A stretch of DNA of 45,764 nucleotides, from positions 1-45,764 of the forward strand of contig JAFGKD010000104.1 in the NCBI GenBank assembly GCA_016928775.1. The letters run 5' to 3'. The notes below the pieces were generated by a model. The model did no database searches. It saw nothing but the letters and a program-made list of their open reading frames with translations, and was not told where the DNA came from. Positions 17,655-27,084 of the stretch are shown here, piece after piece. The position numbers were made by a program, and so were the translations under genes. The stretch comes from Candidatus Zhuqueibacterota bacterium. GTDB lineage: Bacteria; Zhuqueibacterota; Zhuqueibacteria; Residuimicrobiales; Krinioviventaceae. How positions within the stretch are numbered: the first letter of the stretch is position 1; the number at the start of each line of letters is the position of its first letter.

Positions 17655-19055
17655 TTACAATTTTTTTACCTCAGCCACCAGTTCCTGTACCTTTTCTTTG
17701 GCGCTGCCAAAGAACATGGTGGTTTTGGGATCGTAAAAAAGCTCATTATCGATTCCAGCGAATCCGACGTTCAAACTGCGTTTGATGATAATAATATGTT
17801 TGGCTTTGTCGACATCGAGGATAGGCATGCCGTAAATCGGGCTGCTTTTATCGTAGCGAGCTATGGGATTGATGACGTCGTTTGCGCCAATGACGAGCAC
17901 AACATCCGTGTGCGGAAATTCGGGATTAATATCATCCATGTCGAACAGGAGATTATAGGGCACCTGCGCTTCCGCCAGCAGCACGTTCATGTGTCCCGGC
18001 ATACGTCCTGCGACCGGATGGATGGCAAACTTGATATCAACACCGCGATTGTTAAGAAGCTCGGCCAATTCGCGGACGGCGTGTTGCGCCTGGGCAGCGG
18101 CCATTCCGTATCCCGGCACAATGACAGCGGATTGGGCGTATCCCATAATCATCGCTGCTTCTTCGGCATCCACCGAACGAGCGGTTTTGTCTCCGCCGGC
18201 TTGTGTTGTACCAGCGACCTGCTCGCCAGTACCAAACGCGCTGAACAGCACATTTGTCAACGAACGGTTCATCGCCTTGCACATGATCTGGGTTAAAATG
18301 AGTCCGGCTGAACCAACGAGCGATCCGGCAATGATAAGAATATTATTGCCGACCACAAATCCCGTTGCACATGCGGCTAATCCGGAAAAAGAGTTTAATA
18401 GCGAGATCACCACCGGCATATCCGCGCCTCCGATCGGAATCACAAAGAGCACACCGTAAAGTAATGACAAGCCGACGACGATGTAAAAAAAGACCATGTT
18501 CACATCATAAGCAATGATGTAAATAGACAAAAGGACGGCACCGATCAGCACCAGCGAGTTAACGATATTTTGCAGCGGGAATTGGATTGGTGAACCGCTC
18601 ACGAATCCCTGCAACTTGCCAAATGCGATAAAGCTGCCGGTCAGCGTCACACCGCCAATGATGATGGACAAGACAATCGATATGGAGGTGTCCATGGGCA
18701 AAAGCCCGTTTGTCTCGGAGGCTAACCGAAAAAATTCTGCCACTGCGACCAAAGCTGAAGCTCCGCCGCCAAAGCCGTTAAAAATACCGACCATTTGTGG
18801 CATTCCGGTCATGTGCACTCGGCGCGCCGACACCGCTCCAATGGCTGAACCAATGATGATGCCAACGATAATCCAGGAGTAATCAATGATTTGTTTGTCT
18901 AACAACGTTACAACAATAGCGATGAACATACCGATCGCTGCCAACAGATTGCCTTTTCTGGCTGTAGCCGGCGAACTCATATACTTGATGCCGAGGATGA
19001 AAAGCGAGGCAGCAATCAAGTAGGCTAATGCCATAACTGTTTCGAATAGATTCAT
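17655..19055 (-). CDS. pntB: NAD(P) transhydrogenase subunit beta
   Basis: A 466-residue PntB, the usual length. It combines the proton-translocating membrane domain II (multiple helices, residues ~1-270) with the NADP(H)-binding domain III (~290-466). Domain III shows GYGMAAAQAQHAVRELAELL, the DMDDINPEFPHTDVVLVIGANDVINP stretch and the Lys/Arg-rich IIIIKRSLNVGFAGIDNELF near the C-terminus. It couples proton entry to hydride transfer from NADH to NADP+, supplying NADPH. It is the last gene of the pntAA-pntAB-pntB operon, ten bases after pntAB, with GAGG six bases before its ATG. Confidence 0.96.
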   Translation of the reverse strand: MNLFETVMALAYLIAASLFILGIKYMSSPATARKGNLLAAIGMFIAIVVTLLDKQIIDYSWIIVGIIIGSAIGAVSARRVHMTGMPQMVGIFNGFGGGASALVAVAEFFRLASETNGLLPMDTSISIVLSIIIGGVTLTGSFIAFGKLQGFVSGSPIQFPLQNIVNSLVLIGAVLLSIYIIAYDVNMVFFYIVVGLSLLYGVLFVIPIGGADMPVVISLLNSFSGLAACATGFVVGNNILIIAGSLVGSAGLILTQIMCKAMNRSLTNVLFSAFGTGEQVAGTTQAGGDKTARSVDAEEAAMIMGYAQSAVIVPGYGMAAAQAQHAVRELAELLNNRGVDIKFAIHPVAGRMPGHMNVLLAEAQVPYNLLFDMDDINPEFPHTDVVLVIGANDVINPIARYDKSSPIYGMPILDVDKAKHIIIIKRSLNVGFAGIDNELFYDPKTTMFFGSAKEKVQELVAEVKKL

Positions 19056-19065
19056 ACGTCACCTC

Positions 19066-19356
19066 TCACTTTTCATCTTTTTTCTTAAACATATTGAGCA
19101 TGCGGTCGGTTACTAAAAAACCGCCAACGACGTTGATTGTTGCAAATGTCACGGCAACGACGCCTAAAATAATATTCAATGTGGTGTTTCCTCCGCCCGT
19201 CACCAGCAGGGCGCCAATGATTGCGATACCGGATATGGCATTGGCACCGGACATCAACGGTGTATGCAGGGTTGGCGGAACTTTGGTGATGACCTCAAAA
19301 CCAGCGAACATGGCTAATACAAAGATCGTCAATCCCATCATTAATGATTCTGACAT
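19066..19356 (-). CDS. pntAB: NAD(P) transhydrogenase subunit alpha 2
   Basis: A 96-residue membrane protein equal to the C-terminal domain II part of E. coli PntA, here a separate polypeptide as in Rhodospirillum-type enzymes. Three hydrophobic helices are visible (~6-20, ~41-55, ~61-82). The MSGANAISGI motif, conserved in transhydrogenases, contributes to the proton channel. It lies between pntAA and pntB, with AGGA upstream of the ATG. Its split form fits a three-subunit enzyme. Confidence 0.92.
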   Translation of the reverse strand: MSESLMMGLTIFVLAMFAGFEVITKVPPTLHTPLMSGANAISGIAIIGALLVTGGGNTTLNIILGVVAVTFATINVVGGFLVTDRMLNMFKKKDEK

Positions 19357-19407
19357 AACTTTTCCTTTCTATCTCAAACTGTCAAAAATAACAATGCGTC
19401 AAATTTG

Positions 19408-20535
19408 TCAAGCCAACAGTTCTTTTGCTTTTTTATTCACAACTTCACCCGCATGCGTAATCACTGCCCCGGCAGTGATTTCATCCGCAAAATCAAGTGT
19501 GAGTTGCCCGTCTTGTACGAGATGATTAAACAAGGTGACGATATTACGCGCAAACAGCTGACTCGTATGGATGGCCATTTGACTCGGCAAATTGATCGGA
19601 CCAATAATCGTGACACCATTGACATCAACACGTTGGCCTGGCCTGGAACCAACAACGTTGCCGCCTTGCTCAACAGCCATGTCCACAATAACACTGCCCG
19701 GTTTCATCGCGGCAACCATATCTTCAGTGACGAGGACCGGTGCTTTTTTGCCGGGCACGGCGGCTGTTGTCACGACAACATCGCATTTTGACATCACCTC
19801 TTTTAACACCTCGTGCTCGCGTTTTTTTGCTTCTTCAGAAATCTCCTTGGCGTAACCCCCTTCACCTTCGCCGGATTCGCCCAAATCGATTTCAATAAAC
19901 TTGGCGCCCAAACTCTCCACCTCTCCTTTAGTGGCCGAGCGGATGTCAAACGCCTCTACCGTCGCACCCAATCGTCGCGCTGTGGCGATAGCTTGCAGGC
20001 CGGCGACGCCCGCGCCAAGCACAAAGACCCTGGCCGGCCGAACGGTGCCGGCGGCAGTTGTCAACATGGGAAAGTATTTTCGAATCGCTTCCGCAGCGAT
20101 CAACACAGCTTTATAGCCAGCTGCCGATGCTTGTGATGAAAGAGCATCCATGCTTTGTGCGCGACTGATGCGCGGCACCATTTCCAATCCCACAGCCGTC
20201 ACGTTTTGTTCGGCCAAATCTTTGGCAATGCCGGGTTCGCGCAGCACTTCCAAAAAACTGATCAGCAAACATCCTTGCGGCAATTTGCCAATTTCGGCTT
20301 TCTGCGGAGGTCGGACTTTGAAAATAACCTCGGCGTCTTTGTACAGCTCATCCGATGACGCAGCGATGTTAGCACCGGCTTGCCTGTACATTTCGTCTGT
20401 GTAGCTCGATCCTGCACCGGCACCGGTTTCAACCACAACCTCGTGTTCTGCTTTTACCAGCTTGCGAATTTCATCAGGAACAAGCGCTATGCGCTGCTCA
20501 TCGGGATGAACTTCTCTCGGGACAGCAATTTTCAT
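19408..20535 (-). CDS. pntAA: NAD(P) transhydrogenase subunit alpha 1
   Basis: The 375-residue soluble NAD(H)-binding domain I of transhydrogenase, related to alanine dehydrogenase. The ATG at 20535 is preferred because GAGG lies six bases upstream and the family starts MKIAVPRE; a TTG four codons earlier (20547) is also in frame. Motifs: RIALVPDEI near the N-terminus, SFLEVLREPG (~95), the SRAQSMDALSSQASAAGYKAV stretch and the Rossmann loop GAGVAGLQAI (~170). The C-terminal half contains the mobile loop MKPGSVIVDMAVEQGGN. It is the first gene of the operon. Confidence 0.95.
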   Translation of the reverse strand: MKIAVPREVHPDEQRIALVPDEIRKLVKAEHEVVVETGAGAGSSYTDEMYRQAGANIAASSDELYKDAEVIFKVRPPQKAEIGKLPQGCLLISFLEVLREPGIAKDLAEQNVTAVGLEMVPRISRAQSMDALSSQASAAGYKAVLIAAEAIRKYFPMLTTAAGTVRPARVFVLGAGVAGLQAIATARRLGATVEAFDIRSATKGEVESLGAKFIEIDLGESGEGEGGYAKEISEEAKKREHEVLKEVMSKCDVVVTTAAVPGKKAPVLVTEDMVAAMKPGSVIVDMAVEQGGNVVGSRPGQRVDVNGVTIIGPINLPSQMAIHTSQLFARNIVTLFNHLVQDGQLTLDFADEITAGAVITHAGEVVNKKAKELLA

Positions 20536-20726
20536 AGTTTTCCTCAATCCGTGTTATATGTAATGAGTCAATTTTATAAGCCCTTGTATGTGTTGCCTTT
20601 GACTGGATAAAAAAATGGCTGTTTTATAAAATTATTCGTTTAAATCAAACAAATCTATGAATGAAATATTTCCACTTTTATAAATTTACCCTCATTGTTT
20701 GCAGCAGATACTCAAAGTCATTTTTA

Positions 20727-21344
20727 TCATTCACCGGCATTATTACCGCCTGTTTTGTTCATTGTAATTGAAGATGAGCCCCATCCGCTGGTGTAGTTTT
20801 TCATACAGAACAGCTTGTTTCGCTCTATAAAGCCCGACAATCCACCAGACGTAACAAAGTCCCGACCATTTGAAAAATGTTCGTATCCCGCCATAAGCTC
20901 GATGATGTAAATCAAGGAATAGCCGATTTTGGCTTTGATAGATTTGGCTTTTTCAAAATCAACAATATAAAGAAAGCCATTCTTTTGGAGCACACGCATG
21001 ACTTGATCGACCATCAACGTGCGAATGTTTTCCGGTTTGTCATGCAGAGCGAGAGAAATGTTGGCGTTTTGAAAACTGTTTGTTTTAAAGGGCAGATGTT
21101 TCGCATCAGCGCACACGAAAGAAATCTCCGGTGCAACGCGTTTTGCATATCTGAGCAGCGCATAATTCAGGTCCAGCCCCACAACAGGATTGTCTTTGGC
21201 AAGCAGGCGGCACTGTTTGCCGGTGCCACAGCATATATCCAGGGTCAAGCCGGGAGAATCTGTGGCAATCCATTCAGCAACTCTGCTCTTCCAGCCGTGC
21301 AACAACGGTTCCAGCAGGGCATCATAGAGCCGACCAAAAAGCAT
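20727..21344 (-). CDS. Class I SAM-dependent methyltransferase
   Basis: A 205-residue UbiE/Methyltransf_11-type protein. Motif I is LDICCGTGKQ (~35-44), the acidic residue at the end of strand 2 is in GLDLNYALLR, and motif II is in CADAKHLPFK (~78-87). LRVL-type post-motif (MRVLQKNGFLYIVDFE) follows. It begins one base after the sulfatase stop codon, so it is probably translated with it. A functional link to the sulfatase is unusual and unexplained. The substrate is unknown; a lipid, quinone or small-molecule methylation cannot be distinguished. Confidence 0.85.
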   Translation of the reverse strand: MLFGRLYDALLEPLLHGWKSRVAEWIATDSPGLTLDICCGTGKQCRLLAKDNPVVGLDLNYALLRYAKRVAPEISFVCADAKHLPFKTNSFQNANISLALHDKPENIRTLMVDQVMRVLQKNGFLYIVDFEKAKSIKAKIGYSLIYIIELMAGYEHFSNGRDFVTSGGLSGFIERNKLFCMKNYTSGWGSSSITMNKTGGNNAGE

Positions 21345-21345
21345 A

Positions 21346-23232
21346 TCAAGTTTCCAATTTATCCACCAACCACAAAAGGGCTTCTCGCATATACCAGCCG
21401 TGATCTGGCAATCCTTCGGCTTTTTGAATCGCCTGTTTCATATGGGGAATGGCTGGCCGCGCTTTCTCATCAATAACGACGAGAATTTCTGCGGCGTGCA
21501 GATTGGTGATGATATCCCGTTTCATCAATCCGGCGGCCAGAATTTGTACGGCTTCGTATTCCAGTCCGATGGAGCAGCAGGCTTCTGCTGCAGCAAAGCG
21601 CACCCAGGGCCATTCATCGTTGAGGGCCTTCTGCAGCTCGGCTCGCGCTGGCATGGCCTTGCTGCCCATGGCCGCAAGGGCTGTTGCCGCCCAGTAGCGC
21701 ACGGCAGAATCGTCGTCAGATAGTGCGACTTTTAGGTCTTCAACATAATCCGGTCCGCGTCCCACCATGTCCGCCACCCGAAGAATCTTTGCAATGGGAT
21801 ATACTGCATCGTCATGTGCAAACTCGTAAGGCATCTTGCCTTTGGCGCGATGAATCATATCGGTTTCGTGCAGCAACGACAGATCGCGCGTTTCCAGCAT
21901 CCAGGCATACAGTTTGTCGTGCATTGTTTTCACACGATCAGCATACGCTTCCTGATCAGCAAGATTATGCATGCCAAGATAATCTTGCTTGAGATTGTAC
22001 AACTCTTCCGCCGGTTTTGTCTGTGACATAAGCCAGGCCTGCTCGTCCTTGAGTTGGCCGGCCTTGTGTAATCGACGAAGCTCCTGGCGGATGGGCGTCA
22101 TTTCGGAGTAAAAGCTGCGCTGCATGCGCGGTCGATGCGGGAAAAAGTTGCGGATGTATTGCCAGTCGCCGTCGATGATCGTGCGGCTCATCTCCAATAC
22201 CTCATCTACCCGGTCGCGAATGGCATAGACCTCGGTGCGAGGCGCGGTCTTGTATTTTCCAAGAAATGCCTGGCCGTGCCAGAAAGCGGGCGGCTTGATG
22301 TCCGCGAGACTCAGAACAGTCGCCGGAAAATCGACGAAACTGACAAGCTCATCGGATGTGGCGCCCGGCTCGTTCGGCAACAGATGACGGTATTTTTCCG
22401 GACAACGAATGATCAACGGGACATGCAGCCCTGTGGTGAACAACCAGCGTTTGCCGCGCGGCAGGCCGCTGCCGTGGTCAGCGTAGAAAAAGACGATAGT
22501 CTCTTCGACCAAGCCATCTTCTTCCAACTGCTGAAGAATCTCGCCCACCTGTTTGTCCATCAGGGTTACTTGATTATAAAAAGCCGCTATATTGGTTCGC
22601 ACGCGCGGCGTATCAGGATAGTACGGCGGCAACGGCGCTTGCGCCGGATCATGCCGTTCTTGCGGCGACAGCTCGGCATTGACTCCATCAAATTCTTTAC
22701 CTTCATAGCGCGTGCGACTCTGGTGCGTGGTCATAAAGTTAAAAATAGCAAAAAAAGGTCTCCCTTCCGGCCGCTTGCGCCAATGGGCGGTTTCACTGGA
22801 TTCATCCCAGAAGGATTCCGGAGTCACAAAATTATAGTCCTCTTTGACATTATTTGTGCAATAATAGCCCGCCTGGCGAAGATATTCGGGATAGCCTTTG
22901 ATCTGCGGGGCTAACGGCATGAAACCGCGCAAATGCTGCGTCCCCAGCGAGCTTGCAAATAGGCCGGTGATGATGCTGGAGCGCGCCGGCGTGCATAACG
23001 GCGCGTTGGCAAAACAGCGCGAATAACGCACGCCCTCAGCCGCCAATTTGTCGAGATGGGGTGTATAAGCGTATTGATCACCATAACAGCGCAACACCGG
23101 ACTCATATCTTCGGCGGTGAGCCAAAGAATATTGGGGCGATTCTTTTTCTGTGAACAAGACGCCATTGTTCCCAACACAGTGGTGGACGCTAAAACTGTG
23201 GTGGCATTCTTGATAAATTGTCTGCGATTCAC
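21346..23232 (-). CDS. Tat-exported sulfatase (formylglycine-dependent) with HEAT-like C-terminus
   Basis: A 628-residue sulfatase. The N-terminus has a twin-arginine motif (NRRQFIK) and a hydrophobic core ending MASCS, a probable lipobox (Cys26). The sulfatase signature is CTPARSSIITG (Cys80 onward), with Cys80 converted to formylglycine. Metal ligands include TAEDMS (~39-44) and the FFYADHGSG segment. The domain order resembles S1 family N-sulfoglucosamine sulfohydrolase-like enzymes. Residues ~500-625 are alpha-helical repeats resembling HEAT units (VRYWAATALAAMG, VRFAAAEACCSIG), an extra module some marine sulfatases carry. It would remove sulfate from polysaccharides together with GH29 and GH2. 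AGGA lies eight bases upstream of the ATG. Confidence 0.92.
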   Translation of the reverse strand: MNRRQFIKNATTVLASTTVLGTMASCSQKKNRPNILWLTAEDMSPVLRCYGDQYAYTPHLDKLAAEGVRYSRCFANAPLCTPARSSIITGLFASSLGTQHLRGFMPLAPQIKGYPEYLRQAGYYCTNNVKEDYNFVTPESFWDESSETAHWRKRPEGRPFFAIFNFMTTHQSRTRYEGKEFDGVNAELSPQERHDPAQAPLPPYYPDTPRVRTNIAAFYNQVTLMDKQVGEILQQLEEDGLVEETIVFFYADHGSGLPRGKRWLFTTGLHVPLIIRCPEKYRHLLPNEPGATSDELVSFVDFPATVLSLADIKPPAFWHGQAFLGKYKTAPRTEVYAIRDRVDEVLEMSRTIIDGDWQYIRNFFPHRPRMQRSFYSEMTPIRQELRRLHKAGQLKDEQAWLMSQTKPAEELYNLKQDYLGMHNLADQEAYADRVKTMHDKLYAWMLETRDLSLLHETDMIHRAKGKMPYEFAHDDAVYPIAKILRVADMVGRGPDYVEDLKVALSDDDSAVRYWAATALAAMGSKAMPARAELQKALNDEWPWVRFAAAEACCSIGLEYEAVQILAAGLMKRDIITNLHAAEILVVIDEKARPAIPHMKQAIQKAEGLPDHGWYMREALLWLVDKLET

Positions 23233-23254
23233 GAATTCCTCGATTTCAAATAGT

Positions 23255-25243
23255 CTATTTCAACAAAATACATTTCCTTATTTCCGCGCCGCTATCCGCA
23301 TCGATACGTATAAAATAGGCGCCAGAGCCATGCTGATTCGCATCCCATACATATTGATGCGCACCGGACGGTTTTCGACCGAGCGAAACAAAGTCGACTT
23401 TACGACCGGCAATATTATAAATCGTAATTTTTATGTTTTCCGTTTTATCCAATCGAAAATAAAATGTGGTCGCATGATTGAACGGATTGGGATAAATCGC
23501 CAGGCTAAAATCATTCGGATATTTTTTGCGGATTCGTTCAACTGACAGACCGGCTTGCTGAAGCCAGTCCGACCAGTCTGCGTCCACACCCCACACCAGG
23601 GCAGGACGACCAATTTCATATGCGCCAATATCGGGAGCTTTTCCTTCAAAGCCATCGTTAAAATTGGCAATGATCTCGCCCGCATCATGGCCATTTGTAG
23701 CCGGCGCAAGGAAAAATGCAAAGTCGCTGTTTAATGGATCAAAAGTCGGGCCTTCCTGCACATTCATTTTTATACCATGTGCTTCAATACCCGGGATGTC
23801 CGGAATTTTGCCATTGTAGATATCATAATCAAAATCGTTCGACGGCACAGCATCAGCCATGTTGATGCTGCTTTTATCTCCGGCATAATTGTTCACATGC
23901 AAGATATTATTTCGCCCGGTGATATTTGTTTGATGTTTGGCCTCTCCTGTACATAAAAGTCCACTCTCACAGCCATTGGTCTTTATATTGGCTTGTCCCC
24001 ATGGCGACGGCGGCTGCGCGATGGTGTTGTGAAAAATATTCATCTTGCCGCGAGTATATTCGCTATTCTCATTGCCCAGCTTGATCAATGCTCCGTTGCG
24101 AGTATATTTATTAACCGGCTTGGGCGCCCGTTGAGAAAAAAACGATACATTTCGAAACACATAGCTCGGACCCAGCGATGTTGTCGCCAAACCGAGCGCC
24201 ATATAGGTCGAGTCGAGCAGGTTGCTCCAGATACGCACATTCATATTGGCGCCTTCGGCCTCAATGGCATCATCCCAGCAGTGGGAGATTTTATTGCAGT
24301 AGATGTCGCTGTCGCGGTTTGGAAAACCGGCGTAGCTAAAGTTGTGATACTCACCCATGGAGTCATTATAATAATGATCCTGATCACCCCAAATCTCGTT
24401 ATATCGAACGACATAATGGCCGCGGCCATTTACAAAGGTGATGCCTTGCGGCCCCTCGGGATGACCATCCTCTTCCCAGGAATTCGCATCGGAGCGCGGA
24501 TTGTGGATTTTATTGCGTTGGATGATGATTCGTTCCAGACGGCTCGAATTGGAATAGATCGCGCTATCAAAATTCTCGCCCCAGCCATCGGCGCCCACTC
24601 GGCCCCAACCGCTGATGTCGCACTCTTCGATCACGACATCTTGCACATTGCCGAGCAGAATGCCATGCTGTTTGGCGCCACGTAGTGTGAGACCTCGTAA
24701 AATCATCCACGATTTTTTTATAGAAACACAATGCGGTTCCAGATCCTGTACATCAATAATCGTTTCCTCACCTTCCGGTGGTGCATAGAGGACATAACCC
24801 TCCTCCTCGGAACCGCCTTCTTCAAATTCCATCGCCTCGTTTGATTCACCGGCCGGCAGTGTAATCACTTTTTTAATTTTGAAATTCTCATCCCAGGTTT
24901 TTGTATTGAACACCTCCTCTGTTCCGGATTGCAGCGAAAGCTTTATTTCATAATGTGTTCCCGGATAGAGATTGACGATGCTGCCGCGATATTCATTCGT
25001 ATGCGAGCTGGCACCGCTATGCGGTTGATCGTCAAACCAGAGATTCATGGCTTGCTGCCAGGTTGGTATTCCGGCCTTGCGATAGAACACTTTACAGGGA
25101 TTGTCGACAGCGCCATCATCCGGGCTCCAGTATAGCCCAATGCAATGAAATGTCGGCCGTGCCTCCGGCGGTGAAGCGTTGAGACAGGCTGTTGAAATGT
25201 AAACCAATACAATAAAACAAAAGGAGCGGTGAAACAAAGTCAT
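23255..25243 (-). CDS. Secreted right-handed beta-helix protein with type IX sorting domain
   Basis: With the start at 25243 (GAGAGG five bases upstream) the protein has 662 residues; the frame is open 19 codons further to 25300. A signal peptide (about residues 1-24, ending LNA) is followed by a fibronectin-like domain (~30-120, TFHCIGLYWSP...NEYRGSIVNLYPGTHYEIKL). Then comes a parallel beta-helix (~150-530) with repeats such as VQDVVIEECDISGWG, RIIIQRNKIHN and MNVRIWSNLLDSTY. The last ~80 residues are the sorting domain (IYPNPFNHATTF ... AYFIRIDA). Beta-helix folds of this type often cleave or bind uronic-acid or sulfated polysaccharides, but no lyase residues could be assigned. It lies upstream of the sulfatase gene, 22 bases away. 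Confidence 0.82.
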   Translation of the reverse strand: MTLFHRSFCFIVLVYISTACLNASPPEARPTFHCIGLYWSPDDGAVDNPCKVFYRKAGIPTWQQAMNLWFDDQPHSGASSHTNEYRGSIVNLYPGTHYEIKLSLQSGTEEVFNTKTWDENFKIKKVITLPAGESNEAMEFEEGGSEEEGYVLYAPPEGEETIIDVQDLEPHCVSIKKSWMILRGLTLRGAKQHGILLGNVQDVVIEECDISGWGRVGADGWGENFDSAIYSNSSRLERIIIQRNKIHNPRSDANSWEEDGHPEGPQGITFVNGRGHYVVRYNEIWGDQDHYYNDSMGEYHNFSYAGFPNRDSDIYCNKISHCWDDAIEAEGANMNVRIWSNLLDSTYMALGLATTSLGPSYVFRNVSFFSQRAPKPVNKYTRNGALIKLGNENSEYTRGKMNIFHNTIAQPPSPWGQANIKTNGCESGLLCTGEAKHQTNITGRNNILHVNNYAGDKSSINMADAVPSNDFDYDIYNGKIPDIPGIEAHGIKMNVQEGPTFDPLNSDFAFFLAPATNGHDAGEIIANFNDGFEGKAPDIGAYEIGRPALVWGVDADWSDWLQQAGLSVERIRKKYPNDFSLAIYPNPFNHATTFYFRLDKTENIKITIYNIAGRKVDFVSLGRKPSGAHQYVWDANQHGSGAYFIRIDADSGAEIRKCILLK

Positions 25244-25420
25244 GTTAGCCTCTCTTGTTCCGGACTTCGCGGTGCCAATGTCAGTTTCACCAGTACACAC
25301 ATCACCGCAAGTCGGAGACGGTAGTTTGAACAGGATACGCCGGTGACGTTCATCTTCTCATGATAATGTGCGCGGCTTGGCATCTATCCTGGGTAGTCTG
25401 ACTGACTCTAAAATGGCGTC

Positions 25421-25440
25421 CTCTCTCCCCGCGGAGAGAG
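25421..25440. repeat. Short perfect hairpin in the gap after the fucosidase
   Basis: CTCTCTCC (25421-25428) pairs with GGAGAGAG (25433-25440), loop CCGC. It lies between the fucosidase stop codon and the beta-helix gene start. No T-run follows, so a terminator is not supported; no other element of interest was seen in the 25301-25485 gap. Confidence 0.3.
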
Positions 25441-25485
25441 AGGAGGTTGATGTTGATATCTTTTGACTTTATATCCTCACCCTCA

Positions 25486-26850
25486 TCACTTTAAAAATAG
25501 TTCGATTACCGGCACCACCACATCCGGCTGCTTGACCGGCAGTTGCAGCGTGATCGTATCTTCCTTTTTCTCTTCATTAAGCCAATGACCCACGCGGTCA
25601 ACAAACTTGATTTCCGAGGCATCATTGAGAAGCTGGGCATATTTCACCGTGCCCGCGTACCCTGGTAAATGGAGCGCCCGGAATGGCCATTCCATAACAT
25701 GAATGTAAAGCCGATTCAGCTCCGGATTGAAGGTGAGAAAACAGTTTTGCGGTGCCTGGAATTCTTCGGGCGCCTGGGTGCAGCCGTAGATTGCCCGGTC
25801 GTGATAGTTCATCCATTCGCCCATGGCGGTGAGACGAGCCATGGCGCGATCGTCAAAGGTACCGCGTGCCGTGGGTCCAACATTGAGCAACAAATTGCCG
25901 CCTTTGCTGACCACCTCGATGAGCATGGCGACAAGCTGCCGCGGCGTTTTCCAGGACTCTTCGTCGCGGTGATATCCCCACGAGCCGGAAAATGTCTGGC
26001 AGGTCTCCCACGGCACCCGCTCGCCATTCATGGTCACCCACTCTTTCGGCATAAACTGCTCTGGCGTACGGAAATCCCAGCCATAGGTGGTGTCTAACAA
26101 ATCAAGACGATCATTCACAATGACATTCGGCATTTTCTGCCGCACCATTTTGATGAGCTTCTCTGATTGCCAGTCATCGCGGCCTTTGCCATCCGGACCG
26201 GGATAGGAATAGTCCAGCCACATCAAATCAATCTGCCCCATGGTCGTGAGCAGCTCCTCGACCTGATTGTAGACATATTCAGCGTATTTTGACATATCCC
26301 GATCCGCGTTCCTGTTCCGTTCCTGCTCATTATTGCGCATGGGGTGCACCCGATCAATAGTAAATTCGGGATGATGCCAGTCGATGAGGGAATAATAAAA
26401 TCCAACTTTTAATCCCTCCGCCCGAAACGCCTCCACCATGGGTTTGAGCAGGTCTTTGCCGTACGGCGTGTTGGTGGCTTTGTAATCCGTATATTTTGAA
26501 TCCCACAAACAAAAGCCCTCATGATGTTTCGACGTGACGACAAAATATTTCATGCCGGCATTTTTCGCCGCTCTGGCCCATTCTTTCGGATTGTACAAAT
26601 CGGGATTGAACAGATCAAAATAGATTTGATAATCCTCGTTGGACATCTGCTCGCGGTTTTTCACCCATTCATGTCGTGCCGCCTGTGCATAGAGCCCCCA
26701 ATGGATGAACATGCCGAATCGGGCCTCGGTCCACCACTGCAGACGTTCGGCTTTTTGTGCTGGCGTTTCCGACCAGTCAGCGGCACCAGAGGATTCCGCT
26801 GTAAAAAAACAGCCGAGAAGAACGATAAGAAAAACTTGAATTCGAAGCAT
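25486..26850 (-). CDS. Alpha-L-fucosidase, GH29
   Basis: A 454-residue secreted GH29 enzyme that releases L-fucose from glycans. A signal peptide (residues ~1-22) leads into the family opening WWTEARFGMFIHWGLYA. KYFVVTSKHHEGFCLWDS (~101-118) is the substrate loop, and Asp213 in LMWLDYS is the probable nucleophile. GGNLLLNVGPTARG (~314-327) and RAIYG follow. The acid/base cannot be fixed by eye, as it varies across GH29. There is no sorting domain, so the enzyme may be periplasmic. GGAGG lies six bases before the ATG and directly abuts the end of a truncated methyltransferase gene. It fits the neighbouring sulfatase and beta-galactosidase. Confidence 0.93.
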   Translation of the reverse strand: MLRIQVFLIVLLGCFFTAESSGAADWSETPAQKAERLQWWTEARFGMFIHWGLYAQAARHEWVKNREQMSNEDYQIYFDLFNPDLYNPKEWARAAKNAGMKYFVVTSKHHEGFCLWDSKYTDYKATNTPYGKDLLKPMVEAFRAEGLKVGFYYSLIDWHHPEFTIDRVHPMRNNEQERNRNADRDMSKYAEYVYNQVEELLTTMGQIDLMWLDYSYPGPDGKGRDDWQSEKLIKMVRQKMPNVIVNDRLDLLDTTYGWDFRTPEQFMPKEWVTMNGERVPWETCQTFSGSWGYHRDEESWKTPRQLVAMLIEVVSKGGNLLLNVGPTARGTFDDRAMARLTAMGEWMNYHDRAIYGCTQAPEEFQAPQNCFLTFNPELNRLYIHVMEWPFRALHLPGYAGTVKYAQLLNDASEIKFVDRVGHWLNEEKKEDTITLQLPVKQPDVVVPVIELFLK

Positions 26851-26876
26851 TTTGCTCCTCCAAAATAATGAAATTA

Positions 26877-27068
26877 TCAGAAATCTGCCAAATAATTGAC
26901 GGTACGTTTCGATAGCAATCGGGTTTGGGCACCAACACTGCAGCCGGCTTCAAGGACTTTGGCGCCCGGAGGGTATTCTGTCCCGATATGCAGTAATTGT
27001 TCGAGAATTTCTGATTGCTCAACCAGTCGTTGTGCTTCACGAGCGGAATAACCGTGCACGTATGGCAT
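26877..27068 (-). pseudogene. Truncated SAM-dependent methyltransferase (N-terminal fragment)
   Basis: A 63-residue frame from the ATG at 27068 (a TTG four codons earlier is also possible). It reads MPYVHGYSAREAQRLVEQ..., then YPPGAKVLEAGCSVGAQT, motif I of a class I methyltransferase family that usually runs to ~260-280 residues. After RLLSKRT the family pattern ends, and a stop codon appears within eight residues, right at the GH29 ribosome binding site. No continuation is visible in other frames. It is therefore most likely a deletion remnant left between the beta-galactosidase and fucosidase genes. Confidence 0.65.
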
Positions 27069-27084
27069 TTTGTCTCTCAAATCA

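Noticed and set aside
17571..18296. A 241-residue plus-strand frame opposite pntB
   Set aside because: It is antisense to a well-conserved gene and its composition looks like a shadow.
22135..22914. A 259-residue plus-strand frame opposite the sulfatase
   Set aside because: It lies wholly inside the sulfatase gene on the other strand, with no domain likeness.
23993..24685. A 230-residue plus-strand frame opposite the beta-helix gene
   Set aside because: It is a shadow of repeated beta-helix codons on the opposite strand.
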